A stretch of 63,084 nt of DNA from an uncultured Thiohalocapsa sp. GTDB lineage: Bacteria; Pseudomonadota; Gammaproteobacteria; Chromatiales; Chromatiaceae. The translations under genes and the position numbers were made by a program. This document shows positions 10,573-20,397 of the stretch, in pieces. The notes beneath the pieces were generated by a model. It searched no databases and was not told where the DNA came from. It saw only the letters and a list, made by a program, of their open reading frames with translations. Within the stretch, counting starts at the first letter, position 1; each line of letters starts with the position of its first letter. The stretch is from NCBI RefSeq assembly GCF_913063425.1, contig NZ_CAJXYK010000036.1:1-63084 (forward strand), read 5' to 3'.

Positions 10573-11010
10573 TCAGGCGTCCGGCCAAAACGCCGTCGCG
10601 AGCACCTCATCGAGCGCGAAAGGACATACCTCCGGAAAGGCATCTTCCTCCAGCGGCGTCTCCTTCACCGCTTTTTGCACGGCGCTGAACCAGCTCGCCT
10701 CGAAGGCATCGGGCAGCTGGGACTTCAGCCCCGGATTCCTGCTCAGCAGACGCGCGATGCGGTAACGCTGCTCCTTGATGGTCGCGCGCCAGCTTTTTCC
10801 CTGCCGCTCGGGCTGGTAGCGCCATTGCAGAAGATGGGCAATGAGCACCGCCAGACGGCTTTCCAGCTCTCGTTCCTGGCTCGCGCCCATGTCCATCAGC
10901 TCCTCGATCAGGTGCTCCGCGTCCAGCTCGTCCAGGCGGCGCTCCCGCAGCAGCGTGGCCGGCTCGTGGGTCCAGCTGTAGAAATCGGCGTCGTGGAGGG
11001 GGGTGCTCAT
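10573..11010 (-). CDS. DUF29 family protein
   Basis: A 145-aa protein matching the DUF29 pattern: N-terminal DADFYSWTHEPATLLRERRLDELDAEHLIEELMDMG, then a helical region with LIAHLLQWRYQPERQGKSW and a C-terminal PFALDEVLATAFWPD. DUF29 proteins are common in cyanobacteria and proteobacteria, often as scattered paralogues, and have no known biochemical function. The start at 11010 (MSTPLHDADFYSW) is the family start; a longer frame to 11043 adds only a basic leader. It is divergent from yajC, leaving about 160 bp for both promoters. Confidence 0.8.
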   Translation of the reverse strand: MSTPLHDADFYSWTHEPATLLRERRLDELDAEHLIEELMDMGASQERELESRLAVLIAHLLQWRYQPERQGKSWRATIKEQRYRIARLLSRNPGLKSQLPDAFEASWFSAVQKAVKETPLEEDAFPEVCPFALDEVLATAFWPDA

Positions 11011-11169
11011 GGGCGGCGCGCTCGGTGGTGCTCTGGTCCGCATTCCAGGCGAGCCGGGCCGGTGACGCGAAGGCGGGCGCAGGCAGCGAAGTTGGCGCCG
11101 GCTATGCCATAATGCGCGGCTGTATTCGCCGCTGAGCCGCGCGGACCGCGCTGCAACCGAGGACTAAAC

Positions 11170-11499
11170 ATGAGCTTTTTCATCTCCGACGCCATGGCCC
11201 AGGCCGAGGGCGCGCCCGCCGGTGACCCGCTGCTCGGGCTGCTCTTCCCGGTCGGTCTCATCGTCATCCTCTACTTCCTCATGATTCGCCCGCAGATCAA
11301 GCGCCAGAAGGAGCACAAGAAGCTGGTGGAGGGCCTGAGCAAGGGCGACGAGGTGGTCACCATGGGCGGTGTGGCCGGGCGCATCGTGGAGCTCGGCGAG
11401 AACTTCGCCCAGCTGGAGGTGGCCGACAACGTGCGCATCAAGATCCGCCGCTCCGCCGTCGAAGTGCTGCTGCCCAAGGGCCAGCTGAAAGAGCTTTGA
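11170..11499 (+). CDS. yajC: Sec translocase accessory subunit YajC
   Basis: Small inner-membrane protein of the SecDF-YajC complex that assists Sec-dependent export. The 109-aa product has a short N-terminus rich in Ala/Gly, one transmembrane helix (LLGLLFPVGLIVILYFLMI), the conserved RPQIKRQKEHKKLVEGLSKGD block, and the SH3-like C-terminal part GDEVVTMGGVAGRI. It heads the yajC-secD-secF cluster; secD follows after 180 bp. Confidence 0.95.
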   Translation: MSFFISDAMAQAEGAPAGDPLLGLLFPVGLIVILYFLMIRPQIKRQKEHKKLVEGLSKGDEVVTMGGVAGRIVELGENFAQLEVADNVRIKIRRSAVEVLLPKGQLKEL

Positions 11500-11679
11500 G
11501 CGCTGCCGCCGCGGCGGCACGCCTGACCTGAATCCAGCCCGGCCCGCGCGGTACGAGCCCGCCGTGGGCCGACGCCTGCCGCGCGCGCCGGTTGCTGCCC
11601 GTGCCTGCGGCCTGCGCCCGGTCGGCGTCGGCGCTGCGGAGCGCGCAGCCCCCAAGGAAGCCTCCGGGAGACCCCCATT

Positions 11680-13536
<1,857 letters not shown>

Positions 13537-13563
13537 CCCGCGCCAATCGACGGAGACTTGACC

Positions 13564-14520
13564 ATGGCCCCTGCCCAGATTCTCAAGGAGCTCGACATCG
13601 ACTTCATGAGCAAGCGGTACATCGCCGCCGTGCTCTCGGCGGTCGTGCTGCTCATCTGCCTTGCGTCGATGCTGTTCCGCGGCTTCGAGTTTGGCCTCGA
13701 CTTCACCGGCGGCACCGTGATCGAGCTCGGCTATCAGGAGCCGGTGGAGATTGCGGAGGTCACCGGCACCCTCGCCGACAACGGCTTTCCGGACGCCATC
13801 GTCCAGTACTTCGGCTCAAGCACGGATATTCTGATTCGCCTGCCGCCGGTGGAGGAGGGCGAGGCCGCGAGCGCCCAGCGCAGCGATGAGGTGCTGCGCA
13901 TCCTGGGTGAGGCCGCCGCCGGCGACGTGGAGCTGCGGCGGGTGGAGTTCGTCGGCCCGCAGGTGGGTGAGCAGCTGCGCGAGCAGGGCGGGCTCGCCGT
14001 GCTCTTCGCGCTCATCGGCATCCTGATCTATGTCGCCGTGCGCTTCGAGTGGCGCTTCGCCCTGGGTGCCGTGGCGGCCCTGGTGCACGATGTGCTCTTC
14101 ACCCTCGGCATCTTCTCCATCTTTCTCATCGAGTTCGATCTCACCGTGCTCGCGGCGGTGCTGGCCGTCATCGGCTACTCGCTGAACGACACCATCGTCA
14201 TCTTCGACCGCATCCGCGAGAACTTCCGCAAGATGCGCAAGGGCTCGGTGATCGAGATCTGCAACCGCTCCATCAACCAGACGCTGTCGCGCACCATCAT
14301 CACCTCCGGCACCACGCTGCTGGTGCTGCTGGCGCTGTACTTCCTCGGCGGCGCCGCCATCGAGGGCTTCTCGCTGGCGCTCATCATCGGTGTGCTGGTG
14401 GGCACCTATTCCACCATCTACATCGCCACCGCCATGGCCGTGTGGCTCGGCATCAGCAAACAGGACCTGCTGCCGACGCCGGTGGTGAAGGAGGGGGAGG
14501 TGGTCGACGACAGGCCTTAA
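13564..14520 (+). CDS. secF: Protein translocase subunit SecF
   Basis: Partner of SecD in the SecDF-YajC complex. The 318-aa protein shows GLDFTGGTVIELGY near the first transmembrane helix, the small periplasmic domain, and the conserved motif GYSLNDTIVIFDRIREN in helix 4. The ATG at 13564 has a GGAG about 10 nt upstream; a TTG two codons earlier is less likely. The stop is followed almost at once by the GGGCTGA hairpin at 14531-14601. Confidence 0.97.
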   Translation: MAPAQILKELDIDFMSKRYIAAVLSAVVLLICLASMLFRGFEFGLDFTGGTVIELGYQEPVEIAEVTGTLADNGFPDAIVQYFGSSTDILIRLPPVEEGEAASAQRSDEVLRILGEAAAGDVELRRVEFVGPQVGEQLREQGGLAVLFALIGILIYVAVRFEWRFALGAVAALVHDVLFTLGIFSIFLIEFDLTVLAAVLAVIGYSLNDTIVIFDRIRENFRKMRKGSVIEICNRSINQTLSRTIITSGTTLLVLLALYFLGGAAIEGFSLALIIGVLVGTYSTIYIATAMAVWLGISKQDLLPTPVVKEGEVVDDRP

Positions 14521-14530
14521 GATGAAGCAA

Positions 14531-14601
14531 GGGCTGAGGGCTGAGGGCTGTGGGCTGAGGTTCCGGCCGCCCCCTGTCCTCAGCCCTCAGCCCTCAGCCC
14601 G
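14531..14601. repeat. Heptamer repeat forming a 23-bp inverted repeat
   Basis: Left arm 14538-14560 and right arm 14579-14601 are made of GGGCTGA units and their complement, giving a 23-bp stem with one mismatch and a 17-nt loop. It lies between secF and the start codon of the NRDE gene (14609), so it would fold in the leader of that mRNA. The same heptamer occurs at about 23994-24011 and 45034-45066. Confidence 0.75.
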
Positions 14602-14608
14602 CTCCGCT

Positions 14609-15418
14609 ATGTGCACCCTCATCATTCTTCGGCGCCCCGGTCATGACTGGCCGCTGCTGCTGGCGGCCAATCGCGACGAGCTGCGCTCGCGCCCCTCGCA
14701 GCCGCCCGGCCGGCACTGGCCAGACCGCCCGGATGTCGTCGCCGGGCTGGACGAGCTGGCGGAGGGCAGCTGGCTCGGCGTCAACGACCACGGCATGGTC
14801 GCCGCGGTGCTGAACCGCACCGGTACACTGGGGCCTCAGCCCGGCCGGCGCAGTCGCGGTGAGCTGGTGCTGGAGGCGCTCGACCACGCCGAGGCCAAGG
14901 CAGCCGCCGGCGCGCTTGCGGACCTCCACCCCGAGGCCTACCGGCCCTTCAATCTGCTGGTGGCCGACCCCAGGGACTGTTACTGGCTGCGCCACGGCGG
15001 CGACGGCGAGATCCGCGTGCACCCGGTGCCGCCCGGGCTGCACATGCTGACGGCCGGTGACCTGGACGACACCGCCGAGCCGCGCATCGCGCGCTTCCTG
15101 CCGGCCTTCCGCGCCGCAGCCGAGCCGGCACCTGCCGCCGACGGCGGTGACTGGCGGGCCTGGGTGGAGCTGCTGGGGGAGCGCGCATCGGACGACGCGC
15201 CGCGGGAGGCGCGCTTCGCGGCCATGAGCCTGGACGGCATCCGGCTTGACGGTGGCGACTATGGCACCGTCGCCAGCAGCCTGGTGGCGGTGCCGGCGTA
15301 CCCCGGCTTCGATGCGCTGCCGGTGCTCCTGCACGCCGACGGCCCGCCGGAGCGCACGCCCTTCCGGCAGGTGGCCATGACCACACCCGACGTGACCAAG
15401 GCTGGAGACGACCCATGA
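14609..15418 (+). CDS. NRDE/TANGO2 family protein
   Basis: A 269-aa member of the NRDE (TANGO2) family, structurally Ntn-hydrolase-like, whose eukaryotic members have been linked to heme or lipid handling; bacterial function is not settled. The start is chosen at MCTLIILRRPGHDWPLLLAANRDE because family members begin Met-Cys, the Cys2 being the candidate N-terminal nucleophile, and NRDE itself is the naming motif (here ANRDE). WLGVNDHGMVAAVLNR and PFNLLVAD are further conserved blocks. The stop overlaps the start of the next gene in ATGA, so the two are translationally coupled. Confidence 0.88.
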   Translation: MCTLIILRRPGHDWPLLLAANRDELRSRPSQPPGRHWPDRPDVVAGLDELAEGSWLGVNDHGMVAAVLNRTGTLGPQPGRRSRGELVLEALDHAEAKAAAGALADLHPEAYRPFNLLVADPRDCYWLRHGGDGEIRVHPVPPGLHMLTAGDLDDTAEPRIARFLPAFRAAAEPAPAADGGDWRAWVELLGERASDDAPREARFAAMSLDGIRLDGGDYGTVASSLVAVPAYPGFDALPVLLHADGPPERTPFRQVAMTTPDVTKAGDDP

Positions 15419-16029
15419 GCCGCCTCGACCCCGACCGCCCCATTCCGCCCCTGCCGACCCTGCGTGAGCTCGCCCCCGGCAGCTTCGTCTTCGCGCGCCC
15501 GGGCGCCCTGCCGCCCAGCTTTTGTGATGAGGTGGTGAGTCGCTTCGAGGCCAACCCGGAGCACCAGTACGCCGGGCGTGTGGGCCAGCTGCGCGAGGAG
15601 ATGGCCTCCATCAAGCAGACCACGGATCTTGTGGTCAGCAACAAGGACGCCTGGACGGACGTGGACCAGATGTTCTTCCGCTCGCTCGCCGCCGCCATGC
15701 AGGAGTTTCGCGAGACCTATCCCTACTTCAAGGGGCCCTTTAAGGACCTGGGCTATCAGGTGCAGCGCTACCTGCCCGGGCAGTTCTACCACTGGCACGT
15801 GGACGGCGGCAGCCACGAGCTGAGCCAGCGCCAGCTGGTGGCCATCTGGTACCTGAACGACGTGCCCGGCCCCGGCGGTGAGACCCAGTTCCTGTACCAG
15901 GACCTGAGCGTACGCCCCGAGCGCGGCAAGCTGATCCTCTTCCCGCCCTTCTGGACCCATGAGCACCGGGCGAACCGACTGGAGGCGGGTGTGAAGTACA
16001 TTGCGACGACTTGGATCGTGTTTGCGTAG
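15415..16029 (+). CDS. 2-oxoglutarate/Fe(II)-dependent oxygenase, prolyl-4-hydroxylase type
   Basis: A 204-aa double-stranded beta-helix oxygenase. The iron triad is visible as HWHVD (His128 and Asp130) and a distal His182 in FWTHEH; a basic residue for 2-oxoglutarate follows in the GVKYIATTW strand. Members of this group hydroxylate proline or other residues of proteins, but the substrate cannot be read from the sequence. The N-terminus is Pro-rich with no signal peptide. The ATGA overlap with the NRDE gene suggests a functional pair. Confidence 0.85.
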   Translation: MSRLDPDRPIPPLPTLRELAPGSFVFARPGALPPSFCDEVVSRFEANPEHQYAGRVGQLREEMASIKQTTDLVVSNKDAWTDVDQMFFRSLAAAMQEFRETYPYFKGPFKDLGYQVQRYLPGQFYHWHVDGGSHELSQRQLVAIWYLNDVPGPGGETQFLYQDLSVRPERGKLILFPPFWTHEHRANRLEAGVKYIATTWIVFA

Positions 16030-16083
16030 GAAGTACTCAACCGATCCACCGACGCTGCCTGCTGAGCTCGAACCCGTCATCCC

Positions 16084-16494
16084 ATGACCCGAGACGCCGC
16101 CCGCCAACCCCACCTCCTCGCCATCATCGAGCTCGGCGGGTATCCGAACTTCACGCCGCTGTACAAGCGTCTCGGATTCGATGCCGAGCTGGTGAGCTCC
16201 CAGCGCAAGGCGCAGGCGGCCCTGAAGCGGCGGATGCCGCAGGTGATCGTCGCCGAGTACAACTTCCAGTCCGACTTCCGGGACCGCACCAGCAACCTGG
16301 AGACCCTGATGGCGCGGCTTCAGAAGCACCCCGAGGTGCGCGTCATCTGCATCTACCAACCCGAGTACCAGCACAAGCTCGATGCCCTGCGCGAGCGTTT
16401 CCCGGTGTTCGCGGCGCTGCCGCTGCCGGTCACCGAAGCCGCCATGGAGGACGCGCTGCGGCGGGCACTGGCGGCGGCGAACGACGCGGGCTGA
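16084..16494 (+). CDS. Conserved protein with receiver-like fold pattern
   Basis: A 136-aa soluble protein with alternating strands and helices: LLAIIELGGYPNF, MPQVIVAEYNFQSDFRDRTSNLETLMARL, VRVICIYQPEYQHKL, and FPVFAALPLPVTEAAMEDALRRAL. The order resembles a CheY-like receiver, but the phospho-acceptor Asp position is not convincing, so it is probably a pseudo-receiver. I do not recognise a named family. It lies 54 nt after the oxygenase gene on the same strand. Confidence 0.6.
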   Translation: MTRDAARQPHLLAIIELGGYPNFTPLYKRLGFDAELVSSQRKAQAALKRRMPQVIVAEYNFQSDFRDRTSNLETLMARLQKHPEVRVICIYQPEYQHKLDALRERFPVFAALPLPVTEAAMEDALRRALAAANDAG

Positions 16495-16620
16495 TGCGCC
16501 GAGGTGATCGGCGCCCATGTCACCCAGGTGACGTGGGCTTCTCAAGCGCGCCCGGGCCATCTCCGGGATAGTTCAGTACACCGTCCCCACAAATACCTTG
16601 GGGTCAGGTGCCGGCTTGGC

Positions 16621-18465
16621 TCAGGGGTTGTGTCTGTGCGAGTGCCCGTGCCCGTCTGGCTTGGCATCGCCGGTGGAATACGCTGCCTTCCTGCGCTCCG
16701 GGCTTTGGTGCCGGCCACCGTGCAGCCGCCACAGCAGATACGCCAGGAGGGCGTAGAGCGGTGCCTTGCTGGCGTCGTCGAAGATCAGGCTTATGACGGC
16801 CATCAAGCCCGCGACGGCGGCGAGGGCCAGGTCAACGTGGCGCAGTCGCAGCCGCAGCCGGGTTGGGGCCTCGGCCGGGCGGCTGGGCACCTTGCGCATG
16901 GTTGCCTGCGGCCGGTGTGTCCGCCTGGCGCTGATGCTGCGCGGGCGCCGCCGGCCGGCGGGCGGCCTGACCAAGCGGCGCCCGTCCACCACCGCCACCA
17001 ACAGCAGGTACAGGGCGAGCAGCAGGCTGCCGGCGACGACGGGATGCCAGCCGAGCGTACCCGTCAGCCAGCGACCGGCCACAAAAAGGCCCAGGCCCAA
17101 GCCGATGTAGCCGAAGACCCGCAGCACCTCGTAGGGCACCGGATAGAAGCGCCGACCCAGGCCGTAGGAGAGCATCACCATGGCGCTGTAGCAGATGAGA
17201 TGCGCCCAGGCGGCGCCCTCGTAGCCGTATTCCGGCACCAGCAGCCACAGCGACACCACCGTGATGGCTGCTCCCGTGAGCGCCACCCAGGCCCCCATGA
17301 GCGTGCGGTCCGTGAGCTTGTACCAGATGGACAGGTTCACGTAGACGCCGAGCAGCAGGTTCGCCACCAGCAGCACCGGCACCACGTGCAGCCCCTCCCG
17401 GTAGGCTGCGCCGATGAAATACTGGAACAGGTCGATGTAGAGCGTGACCAAGAGAAAAATGAACACGCAGAAGATCACGAACCAGGTCAGCACCAGGGCG
17501 TAGATCTCCTTCGCGTCCCGCTGCTTGGCATAGCTGAAGAAAAAGGGCTCGCCGGCGTATCGGAAGGCCTGGATGAACAGGGTCATCAGGATGGAGAGCT
17601 TGTAGACGGCGCTGTAGATGCCGAGCTGCGCCATGCTGGTGGCTTCGTCGTAGGGCAGCAGGTACTTGAGCGCGGCGCGGTCGAGCATCTCGTTGACGAT
17701 GCCCGCCATGCCGATGACCACCATGGGCAGCGAGTACCGCAGCATGCGCTTGAAGAGCGCCCCGTCGAAGCCCGTCAGCGCGCCGGCGAACTGCGGCGTC
17801 AGCAGCAGCAGCTTGAGCCCGCTCGCCGCCAGGTTAGAGATAAACACATAGCCGACGCCGATCTCCGGCACCCAGAGGCGGCCGAGGACGGAGCCCGGGT
17901 CCGCCTCGTACGCCTGCCGGCAGACCACGATGAAGAAGACATTGAGCCCGATGTTGGCGCCGATCTCGATGAGCTTGATGGTGGCGAACCGCAGCGCCTG
18001 GTCCTCCGCCCGCAACCGCGCGAAGGCTGCGTTGCCCACCGAGTCCATCGCCAGGATCGCCGCCATCCACCAGATGTACTCCGGATGATCTCCGTGGCGC
18101 AGCAGATCGGCTACCGGCTGCTGGAAGACCACGGCGAGCATAAGAAAGCCCCCGTTGGCGACAATCAGGAACCTGAGCACCGTCGCCAGCACGGTCCCCG
18201 GGTCGTCCTCGCCGGCGGAGCGAAAGCGGAAGTACCCCGTCTCCATGCCGAAGGTCATGAGCACCGCGAGGAAGCCCATGTAGGCATAGAACTCCGCCAC
18301 CACGCCGTAGTCCGCCGGCACGAAGGTGTAGGTGTAGAGCGGCACCAGCAGGTAGTTCAGGAACCTGCCGAGGATGCTGCTCAGGCCGTAGACGGCGGTC
18401 TGGGAGGCGAGGCGCTTGAGGGGGTTCAAGGGGCTTTGATGGGCTCGGTTGGCGCTCGGGTGCAC
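16621..18465 (-). CDS. Polysaccharide flippase (Wzx/MATE-like) with C-terminal extension
   Basis: Inner-membrane lipid-linked oligosaccharide flippase of the MOP superfamily. The N-terminal signature (LASQTAVYGLSSILGRFLNYLLVPLYTYTF, broken here over positions 19-48) and about 14 hydrophobic segments support this. Typical members are near 480-500 aa; this one has 614. The extra 115 or so residues contain a basic linker, two more hydrophobic segments (LALAAVAGLMAVISLIF and APLYALLAYLLWRL) and a His-rich tail (GHGHSHRHNP). An internal ATG at the start of the extension (MRKVPSRP) could mark a fused small gene. The gene has no polysaccharide neighbours here; the EPS locus is 35 kb away. Confidence 0.85.
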   Translation of the reverse strand: MHPSANRAHQSPLNPLKRLASQTAVYGLSSILGRFLNYLLVPLYTYTFVPADYGVVAEFYAYMGFLAVLMTFGMETGYFRFRSAGEDDPGTVLATVLRFLIVANGGFLMLAVVFQQPVADLLRHGDHPEYIWWMAAILAMDSVGNAAFARLRAEDQALRFATIKLIEIGANIGLNVFFIVVCRQAYEADPGSVLGRLWVPEIGVGYVFISNLAASGLKLLLLTPQFAGALTGFDGALFKRMLRYSLPMVVIGMAGIVNEMLDRAALKYLLPYDEATSMAQLGIYSAVYKLSILMTLFIQAFRYAGEPFFFSYAKQRDAKEIYALVLTWFVIFCVFIFLLVTLYIDLFQYFIGAAYREGLHVVPVLLVANLLLGVYVNLSIWYKLTDRTLMGAWVALTGAAITVVSLWLLVPEYGYEGAAWAHLICYSAMVMLSYGLGRRFYPVPYEVLRVFGYIGLGLGLFVAGRWLTGTLGWHPVVAGSLLLALYLLLVAVVDGRRLVRPPAGRRRPRSISARRTHRPQATMRKVPSRPAEAPTRLRLRLRHVDLALAAVAGLMAVISLIFDDASKAPLYALLAYLLWRLHGGRHQSPERRKAAYSTGDAKPDGHGHSHRHNP

Positions 18466-18588
18466 AGCCGCCGGGATTGTCGCATGCGATCATGGCTCGT
18501 CGGCGGTCCGTTGGCCGGCTCATGCCTTGACGGCACCGCGCACGACATTTAGGGTGGCTCCGAATTCGGTCTGAATATGGTGTTTGCC

Positions 18589-18888
18589 ATGAGCGACGAT
18601 GTTCTGAGCCTGAGTCAATTCAAGTCCGACGCGACGAGGCTCCTCGACCAGGTGCGGGACGAGCCCAAGACTCTGGTGCTGACGCAGAACGGCCGCGCCC
18701 GGGCCGTGGTGGAGGACTACGCGCAGTACCAGGCGCGTGAGCGCGCCATGCTCATGCTCAAGCTGCTGGCCGAGGGCGAGCGGGACGCGAGCCGGGGCGA
18801 TACCGTCCCGCAGGCGGAGGTCTTCGCTGCGCTGCGGCAGCGCCTGCAAGCGCAGCGGGACGAGACCGCCAGTGGCAAGGACAGCTGA
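18589..18888 (+). CDS. Phd/YefM family antitoxin
   Basis: A 99-aa antitoxin-like protein. The N-terminal part (VLSLSQFKSDATRLLDQVRD, then KTLVLTQNGRARAVVEDYAQYQ) is the Phd/YefM DNA-binding fold that represses its own operon; the charged C-terminal half would wrap and neutralise the toxin. The parE-like gene starts 6 nt after the stop, the standard order. The ATG at 18577 would add four residues; neither start has a strong ribosome binding site. Confidence 0.88.
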   Translation: MSDDVLSLSQFKSDATRLLDQVRDEPKTLVLTQNGRARAVVEDYAQYQARERAMLMLKLLAEGERDASRGDTVPQAEVFAALRQRLQAQRDETASGKDS

Positions 18889-18894
18889 GCGCTC

Positions 18895-19221
18895 GTGCCT
18901 GCTCGCGAGGTCCGCTGGATGCGAACCGCAACCCGCGATCTGAACGCCATCGTCAGCTGGATTGCAGAGGACAGTCTGGACAATGCGCTGGCCGTGCTGG
19001 ACCGGCTGGAGGCGCGGGCAGATACCCTCTCAGCGCAAGCGGAGCGCGGTCGCATCGTCCCGGAGCTGCGCGCCGCGGACGTCTACCATTATCGCGAGCT
19101 GATCGAGCGGCCCTGGCGGCTGGTCTATCGCATCGAGGCCGACGCTGTGCTCGTTATGGCCGTGCTGGATGGTCGGCGGGATCTGCGGTCCGTGCTGCTG
19201 GAGCGGCTGGTGGCCCTCTGA
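18895..19221 (+). CDS. ParE/RelE-superfamily toxin
   Basis: A 108-aa toxin with the compact RelE/ParE fold: helical N-terminus VRWMRTATRDLNAIVSWIAEDS, central strands RIVPELRAADVYHYRELIERPWRLVYRIEADAVLVMAVLDGRRD. ParE members poison gyrase and RelE members cut mRNA on the ribosome; the RELIERPWRLVYRI block is more ParE-like. The start is GTG, 6 nt behind the antitoxin, so translation is coupled. A palindromic repeat array begins 90 bp downstream. Confidence 0.87.
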   Translation: MPAREVRWMRTATRDLNAIVSWIAEDSLDNALAVLDRLEARADTLSAQAERGRIVPELRAADVYHYRELIERPWRLVYRIEADAVLVMAVLDGRRDLRSVLLERLVAL

Positions 19222-19310
19222 GCAGGGGTCCGGCGGCGTCGGGCAGGAGCGGCGGGCAGCTGTTGCCGTGCAGGCTCTTTGGCGTGAATTGGCCGATGAC
19301 CTTGCCTGTC

Positions 19311-19412
19311 GCCGACTGGAAGTCGGCGGCCCTGAGAGGGCCGACTGGAAGTCGGCGGCCCCAGAGAGCCGACTGGAAGTCGGTGGCCCCAGAGGGCCGA
19401 CTGGAAGTCGGC
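19311..19412. repeat. Array of four REP-like palindromes
   Basis: Four copies of GCCGACTGGAAGTCGGC (19311, 19340, 19368 with a final T, and 19396) spaced 28-29 bp apart, each able to fold as a 7-bp stem with a GGA loop and separated by short GGCCCC-rich linkers. They lie in the gap between convergent genes (ParE-like toxin and SPFH). The same arms with a TC loop recur at 27430 and 50941. Confidence 0.88.
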
Positions 19413-19422
19413 GGCCCCAGGG

Positions 19423-20397
19423 TCAGCGCAGCACGCCCTCGTCGATCTGGAAGCGTGCCAGCCGACCCGATGCGCTGCTGTCGCCGGACGCGGGCGGCGT
19501 GGCGGACGACTCGCCGCCGCCCGCCAGCGACACCAGCACTCGCGCCTCCGGCGGCAGCACGTCCACATCTGCACCGGACTCGATGAGCTGCTCGGCCTCC
19601 ATCACCTGCATCAGGGCGTCCAGCACTTCCGGGTCGTCGGCGGCGATCTCGTTCAGCGTCTCGCCGACCACGGCGGGGCGGGGGGCGGCGGCCTGGGCCA
19701 GCTGCTCGGAGACCTTGTAGGCGGTCTGGCTCTTGATGAGGCCGACGCGGTTCTCGCCGTCCTGCTTCATGGCGCTGGTCACCTGCACCAGGCGCTTGAC
19801 CACCTTGTCGGTGATGTTGTCCACCATCTCCCGGTCCGTGAAGGCCACCTTGCGGATGTAGACGGAGCCCAACCGAAAGCCCCACTTCTCCGACAGCGGC
19901 GACACCGTGGCGCGCACCTGGCGGCTCAGCTGATGGCGATCCTCCAGCAGCTTGTCCATCTCCAGGTTGCTGAGTGTACTGATGGTGGCGCTGGCGACAT
20001 TCGCCTCCAGCGAGCCCTCGGGGTCCGCGTTGTTGAAGAGATAGGCCACCGGGTCGCTCACCTGCATCTCGTACCAGACGCCGACGCTCATGGGCGTGCC
20101 TTCCTCGGAGTTGACCATTTGGTTGCGCAGGTAGCGCTGGCGCAGCTTCATGTTCACCGGCTGGCGGGTGCCGAACAGCGGCACCAGGATGGCCTTGGGG
20201 CCGAAATGCACCAGCGGCCATTGCAGCCCCGGCTCGTCCAGCACACCCATGACCTTGCCGAGGAAGGTGTAGACCACCGCTTCCTGCTCGTTGACGATGG
20301 TGTAGAGGCTCAGGAAGCGGGCGATGCCGAGCAGGATCGGTATGGCCAGCAGGCCGGCGAAGAACGCCGGGATGAGCGTGGCGGGATCATTGGGCAT
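19423..20397 (-). CDS. SPFH/Band 7 domain membrane protein (second of pair)
   Basis: A 324-aa SPFH protein: an N-terminal transmembrane segment (PAFFAGLLAIPILLGIARFL), then the stomatin/prohibitin fold with NEQEAVVYTFLGKVMGVLDEPGL, VNMKLRQRYLRNQ and VSDPVAYLF, a coiled region, and a low-complexity acidic/Ser tail. Such proteins form large membrane-bound oligomers and usually act in pairs. It overlaps the upstream SPFH gene by 11 nt, and the pair probably makes a hetero-oligomer as HflK/HflC do, but neither sequence has the HflK N-terminal Gly-rich motif and no hflX or purA neighbour is present. Confidence 0.85.
   Translation of the reverse strand: MPNDPATLIPAFFAGLLAIPILLGIARFLSLYTIVNEQEAVVYTFLGKVMGVLDEPGLQWPLVHFGPKAILVPLFGTRQPVNMKLRQRYLRNQMVNSEEGTPMSVGVWYEMQVSDPVAYLFNNADPEGSLEANVASATISTLSNLEMDKLLEDRHQLSRQVRATVSPLSEKWGFRLGSVYIRKVAFTDREMVDNITDKVVKRLVQVTSAMKQDGENRVGLIKSQTAYKVSEQLAQAAAPRPAVVGETLNEIAADDPEVLDALMQVMEAEQLIESGADVDVLPPEARVLVSLAGGGESSATPPASGDSSASGRLARFQIDEGVLR

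Noticed and set aside
18895-19221. Calling the toxin RelE with mRNA-cleavage activity
   Set aside because: Catalytic residues of RelE are not visible and the sequence leans to ParE; left as superfamily level.
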